Counted from the first letter of the stretch, positions 26,814 through 36,620 are shown. The stretch: DNA of 64,000 nt from Candidatus Terraquivivens ruidianensis (GCA_023267975.1 JALNLA010000003.1:1-64000), one strand, 5' to 3'. Numbers and translations are program-made. The notes: generated by a model not told the origin, from the sequence alone.

Positions 26814-27920
26814 TTAAGATACAGGTTTGTAGACGATGTTCAGAGAATCTGCAAACGCGTAGGCGCTCTCCATCTCTTGAAAAGTCGGTCTGCGTGCTAT
26901 ATCAGGGTATTCATCGGGTCTCTTGGCCACGAGGTACTCGGGTCTGTATTGCTCCATTATGTTTACTAAAGCCTTGGGGCAGTTTTCGGATATCCACTTT
27001 AAGACGGGTTTGGTGCAGCAGTCCAGATGATTCGGTAGCACAAGGTGCCTGATTATCATGTCGCCAGACTCGTGTGCTATTTTATGATTCCTCGATACAA
27101 CCTCGAAGTAACGCGGAATTTTCGAGAATTTCATGGCGCAGTTGTCGTTACCGTACTTGAAGTCTGGCAACCATATGTCTATGACGTCGACCAAAAGCTT
27201 CATACTCTCTAGCGATGTGTACATATTGCTATTCCATAGCATCGGCACATTTATCTCAAGATACTTCATACCTTCGATTATTGTGTGGAGGTTCGGCGTA
27301 GGTTCGCCGCCGACGAAGTTTATGTTTAGAGCACCGGTAGTTCTCAGCTCCTTCATTATAAGTGCCAACTTTCTTCCGTTAATTTCTATGCCGTTAAGAG
27401 GATCTTGTGATATGTCCCAATTTTGGCAAAAGACGCACCTGAATGTACAGCCGGCGAAGAATATGGTTCCTGAGCCGCCATAACCTACCAATGGCGGTTC
27501 TTCTCCAAAATGATGGAACCATGTGGAGACTCTAGATCTGCTATCAACCTTACAGGCACCGAGCTTCTTGGCCTCGTATCTGTCCACCTTACACCTCCAT
27601 TCGCAAAAATGGCAACTTTTTAGCATCCTCTTAGCAATCTCAACTTTCAAGTCAAGATAACTTAAGGCCACTGGTTTAAGTTCACTCAACAACATCCTAT
27701 CAGTCTTTATATCACTCAGAACCTCATTAAACATTTTGCTGAGCCTTTCGTGCTCATCCCAAAGCCTTTCGTTTGAATCGGATTCTATGTTTACCTCACA
27801 AGGAATCCTTTTCGTAATAAGAAACTTTGCGGGTTTCAAATCATTCATAACGTTATAGTACCATCTAAGCCTCTCCCTAACCTCCCGGTTCTGCCATAGC
27901 GGTGTTGTGAACGAGCGCAT
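26814..27920 (-). CDS. Radical SAM protein, pyruvate-formate-lyase-activating-enzyme-like (COG1313)
   Basis: A 368-residue protein with CTFRCVFC followed by QNWD (radical SAM cluster) and an N-terminal pair CHFCEWRC with a following GACKV. GGEPTPNLH and LWNSNMYTS match the SAM-binding strands of the activase-like family COG1313. No glycyl radical enzyme is encoded nearby, so it is probably not a true PFL activase. The C-terminus approaches the convergent radical SAM gene. Confidence 0.8.
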   Translation of the reverse strand: MRSFTTPLWQNREVRERLRWYYNVMNDLKPAKFLITKRIPCEVNIESDSNERLWDEHERLSKMFNEVLSDIKTDRMLLSELKPVALSYLDLKVEIAKRMLKSCHFCEWRCKVDRYEAKKLGACKVDSRSRVSTWFHHFGEEPPLVGYGGSGTIFFAGCTFRCVFCQNWDISQDPLNGIEINGRKLALIMKELRTTGALNINFVGGEPTPNLHTIIEGMKYLEINVPMLWNSNMYTSLESMKLLVDVIDIWLPDFKYGNDNCAMKFSKIPRYFEVVSRNHKIAHESGDMIIRHLVLPNHLDCCTKPVLKWISENCPKALVNIMEQYRPEYLVAKRPDEYPDIARRPTFQEMESAYAFADSLNIVYKPVS

Positions 27921-27948
27921 CCAAACAATTTTGCTTAAAGGTTACTAA

Positions 27949-28560
27949 TCAAGTTATAGGCGAGTATCCTTCTAAAACATAAAATCTCACACCGCTTGCG
28001 ATGAACTCAATCGCTATCGCAGCTATAAAGACCGCCATTAACCTTGAAATGACGACAGAGCCCGTTTCTCCGAGGGAGTTGTTTATAGGCTCTATAGCCC
28101 TAAGTATCAGCCAAGTGATGAACAACACAACCATCACCGATATCACGGATGTAAGCACACCAGTCGTCTGAATGTTAACCATAGTTAAAGTTATGGCACC
28201 AGGCCCGACCAACAAAGGGAATGCAATAGGTACGACACCTATACTTCTACCGGGTAGGTGTTTTTCCTCCCACATACCATGGATGAGTATTTTGATGGAG
28301 ATTATGAGTAGTAGGAGGCCCCCCGCTATTTTGAAGCTGTGAAGGGATATGTTAAACATTGAGAGGATGCTCTGGCCAGCCAAGGCAAAGACGTTAAGCA
28401 GAACAAAAGAGATTATTATGGCCGTCCTGAACGTCCTGCGCCTTTCCTCCCGACTCATATTACTAGTCAAGCCCATAAATATCGGTACGTTACCGATGGG
28501 GTCGACTATAATAAAGAGTGCGATGATGGACTTCGCAAGTTCTTCTATCGTTATTTCCAT
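27949..28560 (-). CDS. MarC family integral membrane protein
   Basis: This 203-residue protein matches the MarC/UPF0056 family: six predicted transmembrane helices, with the IIVDPIGNVPIFMGLT and GPGAITLTMV motifs (the latter near residue 119). The family sits in the cytoplasmic membrane; no transport substrate is established. It is a single gene between two minus-strand genes. Confidence 0.88.
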   Translation of the reverse strand: MEITIEELAKSIIALFIIVDPIGNVPIFMGLTSNMSREERRRTFRTAIIISFVLLNVFALAGQSILSMFNISLHSFKIAGGLLLLIISIKILIHGMWEEKHLPGRSIGVVPIAFPLLVGPGAITLTMVNIQTTGVLTSVISVMVVLFITWLILRAIEPINNSLGETGSVVISRLMAVFIAAIAIEFIASGVRFYVLEGYSPIT

Positions 28561-28592
28561 ACATGGATGTAAATCGATTGCTAATTAAAGGT

Positions 28593-29552
28593 TTACGTAG
28601 CGCTAGAAGGTCCCGTCGATAAATCCTCAGTTGGTTTTACTTTAAACTCTATCACGACATGTTCCTTTGTTGCAGAATAAGATTTTACAACCCTTGAATC
28701 CAATAATGTGCTCGCGTAACCTAAACTAAAACATAGCTCGCTTATCTCTTTCCACAGCTCATCCTTCCCAGTTCCTCTTTTCACGAGCTCATGAAGATGA
28801 ATAGTAGTGCCTTCTGGTTTAACTGTGCTTAGAGCAGCCGGTAAGGCCTCTATCGTTCCTCCAAAATAACCCATTATAATTCTGTCTGCTATACGGCCAA
28901 GAGTTGGTGCCAATACTTTGCAATCGCCCAACATAGACTCCGCTATACCCTCGACGTTGTTGAGCGTGATGTTTATCTTAAGATATCTGTAGGCTTCTTC
29001 GTTGATCTCTATTGCATAAACCTTAGAAGGTTTTGAAATTACGGCGCACGGTATTGAGAACTGACCTATGCCAGCGAACATATCAACCACAACTTCCCCA
29101 GGTCTGACAGACCTTGCAGTCCTGAGACGTTCATAACTGTTTCCTAGACATAACATTAGCTTAGATACATCGAGCATAAATTTGTACCCGTGCTCTTTGT
29201 AGATTGTTTCAGTATTCGGGTCACCATACATCAATTCCACAACGGGCTGTCGTAGCTTGCCAGAAATACCTTGTAACCTTAAAACTGTTTTCACCGTTGG
29301 ATAAAATTCAGCAATAGCCTTACCCAGCACCTCTGAGTCAATTCCTTTATCTTGGAACCTTACGAGCGCTACGTGTCCTATAATCTTCGCTTTCTTGGGC
29401 AGGGTACGAAGATCAGCACACGTAAACTTTGACTTTAAGAATTCTCTCAAGGACGTTCGTCGTAAGGCAAGCATCCCGAACACCCTAACGGTAGCTTTGC
29501 GGCCTCTATTAGCTCTATTGCTGTTTGAATCGATTATTGTCTCACTACCCAC
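28593..29552 (-). CDS. Trm5/TYW2-family tRNA enzyme, probably Taw2 (wyosine pathway)
   Basis: The 319-residue protein has the Rossmann fold of class I SAM enzymes (VVVDMFAGIGQFSIPCA near 150-166) and the C-terminal VKSYSATKEHVVIEFKV typical of Trm5 and TYW2. Where Trm5 methyltransferases have an NPP-type motif, this has MGYFGGT, which resembles the TYW2 aminocarboxypropyl-transferase motif. I therefore favour Taw2, which acts on the modified guanosine 37 of tRNA-Phe; a Trm5 activity cannot be ruled out. It lies downstream of Spt4 with a 16-base gap. Confidence 0.65.
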   Translation of the reverse strand: MGSETIIDSNSNRANRGRKATVRVFGMLALRRTSLREFLKSKFTCADLRTLPKKAKIIGHVALVRFQDKGIDSEVLGKAIAEFYPTVKTVLRLQGISGKLRQPVVELMYGDPNTETIYKEHGYKFMLDVSKLMLCLGNSYERLRTARSVRPGEVVVDMFAGIGQFSIPCAVISKPSKVYAIEINEEAYRYLKINITLNNVEGIAESMLGDCKVLAPTLGRIADRIIMGYFGGTIEALPAALSTVKPEGTTIHLHELVKRGTGKDELWKEISELCFSLGYASTLLDSRVVKSYSATKEHVVIEFKVKPTEDLSTGPSSAT

Positions 29553-29568
29553 CTTGTCTATCGTTATG

Positions 29569-29769
29569 TTATTTGACCTTAACTGCGTAGTATCCTTCTT
29601 TCTTAATTTTTAGAAGCGTTGCAATCTCTGAAGACTCTGGTTTCAGGACGATTAAGAGGCCTTGGTATGTCGAGGCAAGATTTGTGGAGCCACATACATC
29701 ACATGTATCGTCCGATACTATCCTCTTACAGTTCCTGCAAACTCTTTCTTTAACCGACGCTTGTTTCAA
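29569..29769 (-). CDS. spt4: Transcription elongation factor Spt4
   Basis: This 66-residue zinc protein has CRNCKRIV and CDVCGSTN (two CxxC pairs) followed by a short beta domain, as in archaeal Spt4 (formerly RpoE''). Spt4 pairs with Spt5 to keep RNA polymerase processive. It overlaps the Rpo7 gene by 20 bases, the usual archaeal order. Confidence 0.9.
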   Translation of the reverse strand: MKQASVKERVCRNCKRIVSDDTCDVCGSTNLASTYQGLLIVLKPESSEIATLLKIKKEGYYAVKVK

Positions 29770-30325
29770 CTTTACTCTCAGACCCCTCCATCTTTCTTGT
29801 TTCTTCTTTTATCCACTCAATTTTACCGAGGAAGGGTTGCCTAGTTGTTATACCAATCTTGCCTGAGGCACCGCTCGTTAATGAAACTGCAACTATTCTA
29901 GCTCTGACGCTGTCCCCTACAACTAGCTTTTTTCCAGTTTTCTTTCCGGTCAGTATTGAGTGCTTTTCGTCATAATCTAAATAATCATCCATTATTTGGG
30001 ATATATGTAGTAAAGCGTCTACTGGCCCTATCCTCACGAAGGCACCAAAATCCGTAAGCTCGACTATTTCTCCCTCTACCACTTCCTGAACCTTCGGTAA
30101 ATATGTGAGAAGGGTTAACCTGTATTTGTGGTACGTCGAGCCGTCTCGTGGTAGAAGATATCCGAGCGGTTCAACATCGACATCGACTATCGCTATCACG
30201 TATCCAAGTTCATCATCAACTATTCCTTCGTAAACATTCCTCAACTGCTGCATGGCAACTTCCTTTAACGGCTTATGAAATTCTTTTGGAGGTATGCCTA
30301 TTGCCTCCTCGATCTCAAATAGCAT
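29750..30325 (-). CDS. rpoE: DNA-directed RNA polymerase subunit Rpo7 (RpoE')
   Basis: This protein of about 191 residues has an N-terminal RNP-like domain (IGIPPKEFHKPLKEVAMQQL) and an S1/OB domain (VEGEIVELTDFGAFVRIGPV), the layout of Rpo7, which forms the polymerase stalk with Rpo4. I chose the ATG at 30325, which follows GGGAGTG; a TTG four codons upstream is possible. It overlaps the Spt4 gene. Confidence 0.92.
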   Translation of the reverse strand: MLFEIEEAIGIPPKEFHKPLKEVAMQQLRNVYEGIVDDELGYVIAIVDVDVEPLGYLLPRDGSTYHKYRLTLLTYLPKVQEVVEGEIVELTDFGAFVRIGPVDALLHISQIMDDYLDYDEKHSILTGKKTGKKLVVGDSVRARIVAVSLTSGASGKIGITTRQPFLGKIEWIKEETRKMEGSESKVETSVG

Positions 30326-30403
30326 GAACACTCCCAAACACCTTATTATCGCCCATTAAACCAACTTATTATGCCGCTTTCTACTTGGCCTAATATATAC
30401 TTT

Positions 30404-30793
30404 TCAGGGGATGAAGCCCTCTACCCTTACCTTTCCTCTTTTATTGACGTAGATTACGCCGATACCAGCGCTTCTTAAATCCCTCCTTAACTTACTATCG
30501 CACGTTAAGATAGGCAGTCCCAGCGCTTTAGCTACCCTAAGCAGGACAAGGTCCACGTCCTCTTCTTTTATAGTCACATCCAACTGCTCTAACGTCTCGC
30601 AAAGAAGGAGGGCTAAACCTGCCCTCTTAGCCCTAATACTCCTACCCTTTGCAAGAGCTTTAAGCTCTTCAACAACCCTAGGTATTACAATGGGCATGAT
30701 TTTTGTGCCCAATTTCTCTTCAACTTTTGTGAGTAAGTCCATACCCAACTCTGCTATCCTTATTAAAAAGCTTGTATCGACGAGCGTTCTCAA
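30404..30793 (-). CDS. PIN-domain protein, Fcf1/Utp24-like
   Basis: A single PIN domain of 129 residues, with acidic residues in LVDTSFL, VVEELKAL, EEDVDLVLL and TCDSKL as expected for a metal-dependent RNase. It lies 7 bases after the aIF2-gamma gene and before Rpo7, a conserved archaeal order, and so is more likely an Fcf1-like ribosome or RNA processing nuclease than a VapC toxin. No antitoxin gene accompanies it. Confidence 0.75.
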   Translation of the reverse strand: MRTLVDTSFLIRIAELGMDLLTKVEEKLGTKIMPIVIPRVVEELKALAKGRSIRAKRAGLALLLCETLEQLDVTIKEEDVDLVLLRVAKALGLPILTCDSKLRRDLRSAGIGVIYVNKRGKVRVEGFIP

Positions 30794-30800
30794 GACCGGA

Positions 30801-32045
30801 CTATCTCACTATACCATAGCCTATTAATCTCCAACCAGCACCTATCTTCCTGCTTATGGTCACCTTATCGCCTACGTTGACGCATATCGGCCTTGTGAGC
30901 GTAAGCTCTACACTCGTACCTGTCTTTTTGGTCACCACACCTTTTGCCACGGCAGAATAGGCATTTATGACAAGCGGCTCCCTTTCTGCTAATGATTTAA
31001 CCTCAATATCACCTTCAAGACCGACGACTTTGCTGAAGAGCTCATACTCCAAGTGGAGATGGTACATTGTCGGTGGCAAAGCTCCTGGCTTGCCTGCAAT
31101 ATTTCCGGTCAACCCATCCGACTTTGTTAGCGATGGGTCCAGCTCCGTTTCGATGCCTGTAAGACCGCCACTCATCGCCTCTTTAACGCTCCTACCGCCC
31201 GCATGTATGTTCACAACCCTAGTGTACAACGGCTCGTACTTTTCTTGAAGGTTGTCTTGCTTCTTTGGTAAACCTGGCGCTACTTCTATCTCGTCATCTA
31301 CCTGTACCTTTCCTTGAATTATCGAGCCGCCTATGACCCCTCCCTTAAGCTCATCCGCACGTGTTCCTGGAGGGTTCACGTCAAATGACCTCAATATTGG
31401 CATCATAAAAGGCGAGTCCAGTTTTCTTTGGGGCGTGAGGATATACTTCTGGATGGCATAAAGGAGAACATCTATGCCCAAGTTATGCTGACCTGAAACG
31501 GGTATTATCGGTACACCCGCAACCTCCGAATTTCTGATAAACTCCCTAATTTCATCGTAATTCTCCAATGCTCTTTCTTTTGTCACGAGGTCGATCTTGT
31601 TTTGGGAAAATATCAGCTTGTTAATGCCCAATATCTTTACCGCATGGAAATGCTCGCTATCCTGAAGTTGGGGGAATTTGAACCTTGCATCAACTACGAA
31701 TAGCGCTCCGTCAAATAGAGACGCACTTGAAAGCATAGTAACCATTAGCGAATGGTGACCAGGACAGTCTATGAAGGAAATTGTCCTCTCGAACTCAGTT
31801 TTCGAGCCACATCTAGGGCAAACCTCTTTTGTCGTATAGTTGTACGGCTCCTCGCAAGACGGGCATCTATAGATTGGGGCGTCTGCATAGCCTACCCTTA
31901 TCGTGATGCCCCGCTTAAGCTCTTCAGAATGTCTTGCAGTCCAGACGCCACTAATGCTCTGCACAATCGTTGTTTTACCGTTGTCGACGTGACCTAACGT
32001 CCCGATGTTTACCTCAGGTTGTTTTGGTAGTATTTTGCTCGTCAT
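30801..32045 (-). CDS. eif2g: Translation initiation factor aIF2 gamma subunit
   Basis: This 414-residue GTPase has GHVDNGKTT (G1), DCPGHHSL (G3) and NKIDLV (G4), plus a zinc-binding knuckle formed by CPSCEEPYNY and CPRCGS. It ends in the two beta-barrel domains of aIF2-gamma. It binds initiator tRNA with the alpha and beta subunits, which are not in this window. The PIN gene follows. Confidence 0.95.
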   Translation of the reverse strand: MTSKILPKQPEVNIGTLGHVDNGKTTIVQSISGVWTARHSEELKRGITIRVGYADAPIYRCPSCEEPYNYTTKEVCPRCGSKTEFERTISFIDCPGHHSLMVTMLSSASLFDGALFVVDARFKFPQLQDSEHFHAVKILGINKLIFSQNKIDLVTKERALENYDEIREFIRNSEVAGVPIIPVSGQHNLGIDVLLYAIQKYILTPQRKLDSPFMMPILRSFDVNPPGTRADELKGGVIGGSIIQGKVQVDDEIEVAPGLPKKQDNLQEKYEPLYTRVVNIHAGGRSVKEAMSGGLTGIETELDPSLTKSDGLTGNIAGKPGALPPTMYHLHLEYELFSKVVGLEGDIEVKSLAEREPLVINAYSAVAKGVVTKKTGTSVELTLTRPICVNVGDKVTISRKIGAGWRLIGYGIVR

Positions 32046-32248
32046 CCAAGAGGCTTTATTGATTTATGCTGTTTATATAGATTAAACTCTCCGTTTATCA
32101 TTTCTGGCTTTATGCCAATTCTTATTTATTTTGAAGATCTATCCCTCCATACAGGTTTATAATGCGGCTTTTTTATGAATTCGCCTGGTTGGAGCATTCC
32201 ATATTTAGAGCCAAAATACTGGAGAAAGAAAGCGCAGTTATAATGGCC

Positions 32249-32671
32249 TTATTCTAAGAGCTCCTTCTCATCGAAGAATATCCTAACCTCCCTTTCGTAG
32301 GATTCTGGGCTGTCACATGCATGTATTAGGTTGTCAGTCTTGTCCAAAGCTAGGTCGCCCCTTATAGTTCCCGGATTCGCCTCGACCGGGTCGGTGGCGC
32401 CTATCATCCTCCTCACAACCTCAACAGCATTCCTACCCTCGACCACCATGAGGACGACCCTATCGCTCGTCATGAAATCTACTAACCTCTCGTAGAACGG
32501 TTTCCCTAAATGCTGCCGATAGAGCTCCTCCACCTTTTCTCTAGGAAGCTTTGCGACTTTCAGTTGGAGTATCCTTAAACCTTTCTTCTCAAACCTCGAG
32601 ATTATCTCACCAATGAGACCTCTCTTTAAACAACTCGGCTTAAGTATTATGAAGGACCTCTCCATGCACAT
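32249..32671 (-). CDS. ndk: Nucleoside diphosphate kinase
   Basis: About 140 residues. The NDK start (ERSFIILKPSCLKRGLIG), the GATDPVEANPGTIRGDLA segment and the active-site His region NLIHACDSPESYEREV are present. It transfers the gamma phosphate from ATP to other nucleoside diphosphates. It follows L24e, L7Ae and S28e in the same orientation, a known archaeal grouping. Confidence 0.94.
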   Translation of the reverse strand: MCMERSFIILKPSCLKRGLIGEIISRFEKKGLRILQLKVAKLPREKVEELYRQHLGKPFYERLVDFMTSDRVVLMVVEGRNAVEVVRRMIGATDPVEANPGTIRGDLALDKTDNLIHACDSPESYEREVRIFFDEKELLE

Positions 32672-32698
32672 TCCTGCTTCCTCCCGCTTTAAGGATGT

Positions 32699-32890
32699 TT
32701 AGGCACGCTTCTCCTTGCCGTAGAATTCTGTCCACTTAATCTTTCTAGGGTCTTTCTTATGTTCGAGCATGTAGACCCTGCACTTTCTGGAGCAGAACCA
32801 GAAAGTAGAGCCATCATTCTTTACAAACAGTATGCCACTTCCGTGCAAAAACTCTCTCCCGCAGAAAGAGCACCTGTGCATAGTCGGCAT
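32699..32890 (-). CDS. rpl24e: Large ribosomal subunit protein L24e
   Basis: This 63-residue zinc ribbon protein has HRCSFCGREFLHGSG and WFCSRKCRVYML, so four cysteines in two CxxC-type pairs, and a lysine-rich helix (KKDPRKIKW). The length fits archaeal eL24. It lies between S28e and NDK. Confidence 0.93.
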   Translation of the reverse strand: MPTMHRCSFCGREFLHGSGILFVKNDGSTFWFCSRKCRVYMLEHKKDPRKIKWTEFYGKEKRA

Positions 32891-32927
32891 AAACCCCTCG
32901 TCCTACCATCGTTTAAGTACTACTACT

Positions 32928-33152
32928 TTACTTTATCTTTTCTGCTTCACGCTCTGTATCCAGCAATAGGAGTACGTCACCAACCCTAACAGGTCCCTTA
33001 ACGTTCCTCGATATCACCCTGCCTTGGTACTTGCCTTTGAGTATTCGAACCCTAACCTGGGTCACCTCTCCCGTAACGCCCGTTCTTCCTACGATCTGTT
33101 CGACCACTGCCGGTACGGATTCCTCAACTGGCGGGGGTGCTTTCTCACTCAT
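32928..33152 (-). CDS. rps28e: Small ribosomal subunit protein S28e
   Basis: This 74-residue OB-fold protein contains [18 protein letters not shown]-like sequence, [15 protein letters not shown] and ends [12 protein letters not shown], which are typical for eS28. The L7Ae gene ends 5 bases upstream, so they are probably co-transcribed. Confidence 0.93.
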   Translation of the reverse strand: MSEKAPPPVEESVPAVVEQIVGRTGVTGEVTQVRVRILKGKYQGRVISRNVKGPVRVGDVLLLLDTEREAEKIK

Positions 33153-33157
33153 ACACG

Positions 33158-33550
33158 TTACCTCGGCTTACCAGACCTTATCTCAGCCACCTTCTTGGCT
33201 ATCTCGTCGATGTAACCTTTCGCATCGCCTGGTTCTGTTATGGAAATGGAACTTGCAGAGACCGATATACCAGCAACCTCACCCAGCTCCTTCTTGGAGG
33301 GGACAAACATGTACGGTATCTTCTTTTCGTCGCATAACGCAGGTAAGAAAGCAACGATCTCAGGTGGGTCAACGTCCATCGCAATCACAACAAATTTAGC
33401 CTGTCCCCTCTCGATGGACTTTATCACTTCGTTGATGCCCTTACGAGTCTTTCCTGTAAGCTTCGCTATCTTTACCGCCTCTAGAGTTGCTTTAATCAAT
33501 TCCTCGGGCGGGTTGAAAGTTACGTAATAAGCTCCAGTAGCAGACTTCAT
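33158..33550 (-). CDS. rpl7ae: Ribosomal protein L7Ae (kink-turn binding)
   Basis: A 130-residue protein with the [19 protein letters not shown] and [18 protein letters not shown] segments of L7Ae. It binds kink-turns in the large subunit, in C/D and H/ACA guide RNPs, and in RNase P. It would thus also serve the Cbf5 complex encoded at 13709-14751. First gene of the L7Ae-S28e-L24e-NDK group. Confidence 0.95.
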   Translation of the reverse strand: MKSATGAYYVTFNPPEELIKATLEAVKIAKLTGKTRKGINEVIKSIERGQAKFVVIAMDVDPPEIVAFLPALCDEKKIPYMFVPSKKELGEVAGISVSASSISITEPGDAKGYIDEIAKKVAEIRSGKPR

Positions 33551-33663
33551 CAGCTTCTCCCCTCAGCCCGCTTACACCATTTCTCACTTGTGGATGTCAG
33601 ACTTCTATTTATCTATATATTCGTTGGGGGGTGCTCATACGAAAGGCGAGTTAACGCTTTTTA

Positions 33664-35400
33664 GTGCGCTATAAAATGGGCATGCCGATGGAAATCAGGA
33701 CGTCGATTCTCAAGTGGGCGTTAAAGAATGCCATTGAGTATGATGGTAAGGCGGCGGTAAAAGCCGTTGTATCAAAAGTTCTCGGTGAGAGACCCGAGCT
33801 TAAGGACATGATTGGAGAGGTGCTGAGGGTAGCTGAAGAGGTCGTAGCAAGCGTCAACCGAATGGAAATTGAGCAGCAGATAAGAATGCTAGAGGAGATA
33901 GCGCCAGCTTTGCTTGAAAAGCACAAACCGAAGGAGAAAAAGCTACCACCATTGCCGCATGCTGAGCCTGGCAAGGTTGTCACCAGGTTACCACCAGAGC
34001 CAAGCGGCTACATGCATATAGGACATGCGATGAGTGGTATACTGAACTACATGTACGCCAAGATGTATGATGGGAAGCTCTGGTTAAGGTTTGAGGATAC
34101 GAACCCAAGAAAGGTCAAGCCCGAGTATTACGAGAACTTTAGGGCAGGGTACAGATGGTTTGGAATAGAATGGGATTATGAGAAGTGCAACTCGGAAGAT
34201 TTGGAGCTGTACTACGAGTATGCGAGCGAACTGATAAGGAAGGGGTTCGCATACGTATGCTCCTGCAGTAAGGAAGAGATGAGTAAAGGAAGGTTTACGA
34301 TGGTCGAGTGCGTGCACAGGCAGCAACCCGTTGAGATAAATTTGTCGCTCTGGAAAGAAATGCTTTCGGGGATGTTGGAAGAAGGTTCTGTCGTACTCAG
34401 GCTTAAGGGAGACATGACAAACAAGAACACCGTCATGCGGGACCCTACGCTATTCCGCATAATCGATTATCCGCATCCAGTCGTAGGCGACAAGTACAGG
34501 GTTTGGCCAACCTATGACATAGCAGCCGCTATAGAGGACGCTATTTGCGGCATCACGCATGTCTTGAGAAGCAGTGAGTTTGCCTTACGCGATGAGCTGC
34601 AGAACTACATAAGGTCCCTGCTAGGTTTGCAAAGCCCAGTCTTCGTAGAATATTCTCGGTTTGAGTTTAAAGGTACACCCTTAGCTAAGAGGGAGATAAG
34701 GCAGCTGATAGGACAGGGAGTCGTATCCAGATGGGACGACCCAAGACTGGCAACAGTTGACGGAATAAGGAGAAGGGGGCTATTACCGGAGGCGATAAGG
34801 GAATTTACCGTATCTCAGACGGGCTTAACGTATACAAAAAGGGTTTATGCATGGGAACTCTTGTACGCCATCAACAGACGTATATTAGACCCGGTCGCAA
34901 AAAGATACTTTTTTGTCCCTAATCCAGTTTTGATAGAGGTCGAGGGCGCACCAGCGTTCCATGTCGAGCTACCCTATCATCCATCGGAACCGCTCGGAAA
35001 GAGATTGGTCTATACAGGTAACAAGTTTTACATACCAAGAAAAGACGTACACGGACTTAAGGAGGGTAGCATGCTTAGGCTCAAGCACCTATTCAACATT
35101 AAGGTGAAAGAGTTTACTGACTATATGGTAAAGGCAACGTTCGTGTGTAAAGAAGTGGTCGAGGGCATACCCATAGTCCAGTGGGTAACTGAGGACCACG
35201 TCAATGTCGAGGTTCTGGTGCCAGACATTCTCTACTTAGACGATGGGCAGCTGAACCCTGATAGCTTAAAGACAGTTTATGGGGTTGGCGAGAGAGCATG
35301 TAGAGAAATTAAACATGGTGAGAGGGTTCAGTTCGAACGTTTCGGCTTCTGCATAAGGGACGACGTAAACGCTTTACGTTTCATATTCATACACACTTAA
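33664..35400 (+). CDS. gltX: Glutamyl-tRNA synthetase (archaeal type)
   Basis: This 578-residue class I synthetase has PEPSGYMHIGHA (HIGH motif) and GTPLAKREI near residue 335-345 as the KMSKS-like loop. The C-terminal beta-barrel domains are those of the archaeal GluRS/GlnRS group. It probably acts as non-discriminating GluRS, charging both tRNA-Glu and tRNA-Gln, as in most archaea, though that is family knowledge. The start is a GTG at 33664, or an ATG at 33676. It diverges from L7Ae. Confidence 0.92.
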   Translation: MRYKMGMPMEIRTSILKWALKNAIEYDGKAAVKAVVSKVLGERPELKDMIGEVLRVAEEVVASVNRMEIEQQIRMLEEIAPALLEKHKPKEKKLPPLPHAEPGKVVTRLPPEPSGYMHIGHAMSGILNYMYAKMYDGKLWLRFEDTNPRKVKPEYYENFRAGYRWFGIEWDYEKCNSEDLELYYEYASELIRKGFAYVCSCSKEEMSKGRFTMVECVHRQQPVEINLSLWKEMLSGMLEEGSVVLRLKGDMTNKNTVMRDPTLFRIIDYPHPVVGDKYRVWPTYDIAAAIEDAICGITHVLRSSEFALRDELQNYIRSLLGLQSPVFVEYSRFEFKGTPLAKREIRQLIGQGVVSRWDDPRLATVDGIRRRGLLPEAIREFTVSQTGLTYTKRVYAWELLYAINRRILDPVAKRYFFVPNPVLIEVEGAPAFHVELPYHPSEPLGKRLVYTGNKFYIPRKDVHGLKEGSMLRLKHLFNIKVKEFTDYMVKATFVCKEVVEGIPIVQWVTEDHVNVEVLVPDILYLDDGQLNPDSLKTVYGVGERACREIKHGERVQFERFGFCIRDDVNALRFIFIHT

Positions 35401-35483
35401 CAATATTATTTGGAATCGCATACATATCTCATAACAATTCTAGCTGAGCATCTATGCATTAGCTCTCTATAAAGAGAACATTG

Positions 35484-36575
35484 CTAAAGCCTAATCTTTG
35501 GATGTTGTATGCCCCTTTGCTTAACCCATTCTAACAAACGGCCCATCACCACAACCTCTACTCTCTTAAGAGAATCGATGTTTTGGCAACCCGTCAGGAA
35601 CATGGCAGTCTTCAGCTCCGAGATAAGCCGCTTTAGCGTCGCTACGACCCTATCTGAGCTGACCACGGCATGTTGAAGCAACGGTCGGGCTATACCGGCC
35701 ATGCTTGCGCCTATTGTGAGAACTTTTGCGATGTCTAAACCATTCCTTATACCACCTGACGATATCACGGGGAGTTTTGTCAGCGCGTAAGCCTCTATAG
35801 TAGCTGCCGCCGTCGGTATCCCCCATTCTAAGAATGTCTTCCCTATAGTTGCGTTTTCGAGAAAACCCTTCTCTGAGGCCCTTATCCTCTCGATTAACGC
35901 CCAGTTTGTACCACCAGCACCGCCTACGTCTATCGCGGCCACACCTATATCCTCAAGCTTTCTTGAAAGGTCGCCGGATATTCCGCAACCGACTTCCTTC
36001 ACGATAACCGGAACCGGTAACTTCTCTACGACTTTTCTGATCGCGTCGAAGATGCCTTTGAAAGATGTAGTACCATGAGGTTGAACAATTTCGTGAAGCG
36101 GATTAAGATGTATCGCTAATGCATTCGCATCGACCATCCTGACGACTTCTTCAGCTAATTTTACACCATCTTCGACAAGCTGTACACCACCTATGTTGGC
36201 AATAAGAAAAACGTCGGGTGCGACGTCCCTTGCAACTCTGAAGCTTTCTACAAGCCCTGGGTTCTCTACTGCAGCCCTCTGACTTCCTAGCCCCATCGGT
36301 ATGTTAAGTTCTGATGCGGCCATTGCTAAGTTCCTGTTTATTACCTCTGTACCTTTTGCGCCCCCTGTCATACCTTCTATCAGGATTGGCGCAGAGAATC
36401 TTTTGCCGAGAAACTCAGTCAACGTATCCACGTCGGAGTAATTTAGCTCTGGTGCAGCACTATGTATAAGCTCTACGAATTCAAGCCACGTCGTCTTTTG
36501 CTTAAACTCGACGTCCTTATCTAAACAAATCCTTATGTGGTCCAGCTTCCTAACTTCTATATTGCTCTCACTCAT
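35484..36575 (-). CDS. fni: Type II isopentenyl-diphosphate isomerase
   Basis: This FMN-dependent enzyme of 363 residues converts IPP to DMAPP. Typical motifs are GMTGGAKGT, GLGSQRAAVENP and the C-terminal SSGGIRNGLDIAKVLTIGA phosphate-binding region. It is the last gene of the isoprenoid run and follows IPK with a 45-base gap. Confidence 0.94.
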   Translation of the reverse strand: MSESNIEVRKLDHIRICLDKDVEFKQKTTWLEFVELIHSAAPELNYSDVDTLTEFLGKRFSAPILIEGMTGGAKGTEVINRNLAMAASELNIPMGLGSQRAAVENPGLVESFRVARDVAPDVFLIANIGGVQLVEDGVKLAEEVVRMVDANALAIHLNPLHEIVQPHGTTSFKGIFDAIRKVVEKLPVPVIVKEVGCGISGDLSRKLEDIGVAAIDVGGAGGTNWALIERIRASEKGFLENATIGKTFLEWGIPTAAATIEAYALTKLPVISSGGIRNGLDIAKVLTIGASMAGIARPLLQHAVVSSDRVVATLKRLISELKTAMFLTGCQNIDSLKRVEVVVMGRLLEWVKQRGIQHPKIRL

Positions 36576-36620
36576 ACAAGCCTTAAAGTTTGAAGACTCC
36601 CTTTGATAAATACGTGACGG

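Noticed and set aside
30404-30793. VapC toxin of a toxin-antitoxin pair.
   Set aside because: No antitoxin gene is next to it, and it sits in the conserved aIF2-gamma/Rpo7 neighbourhood.
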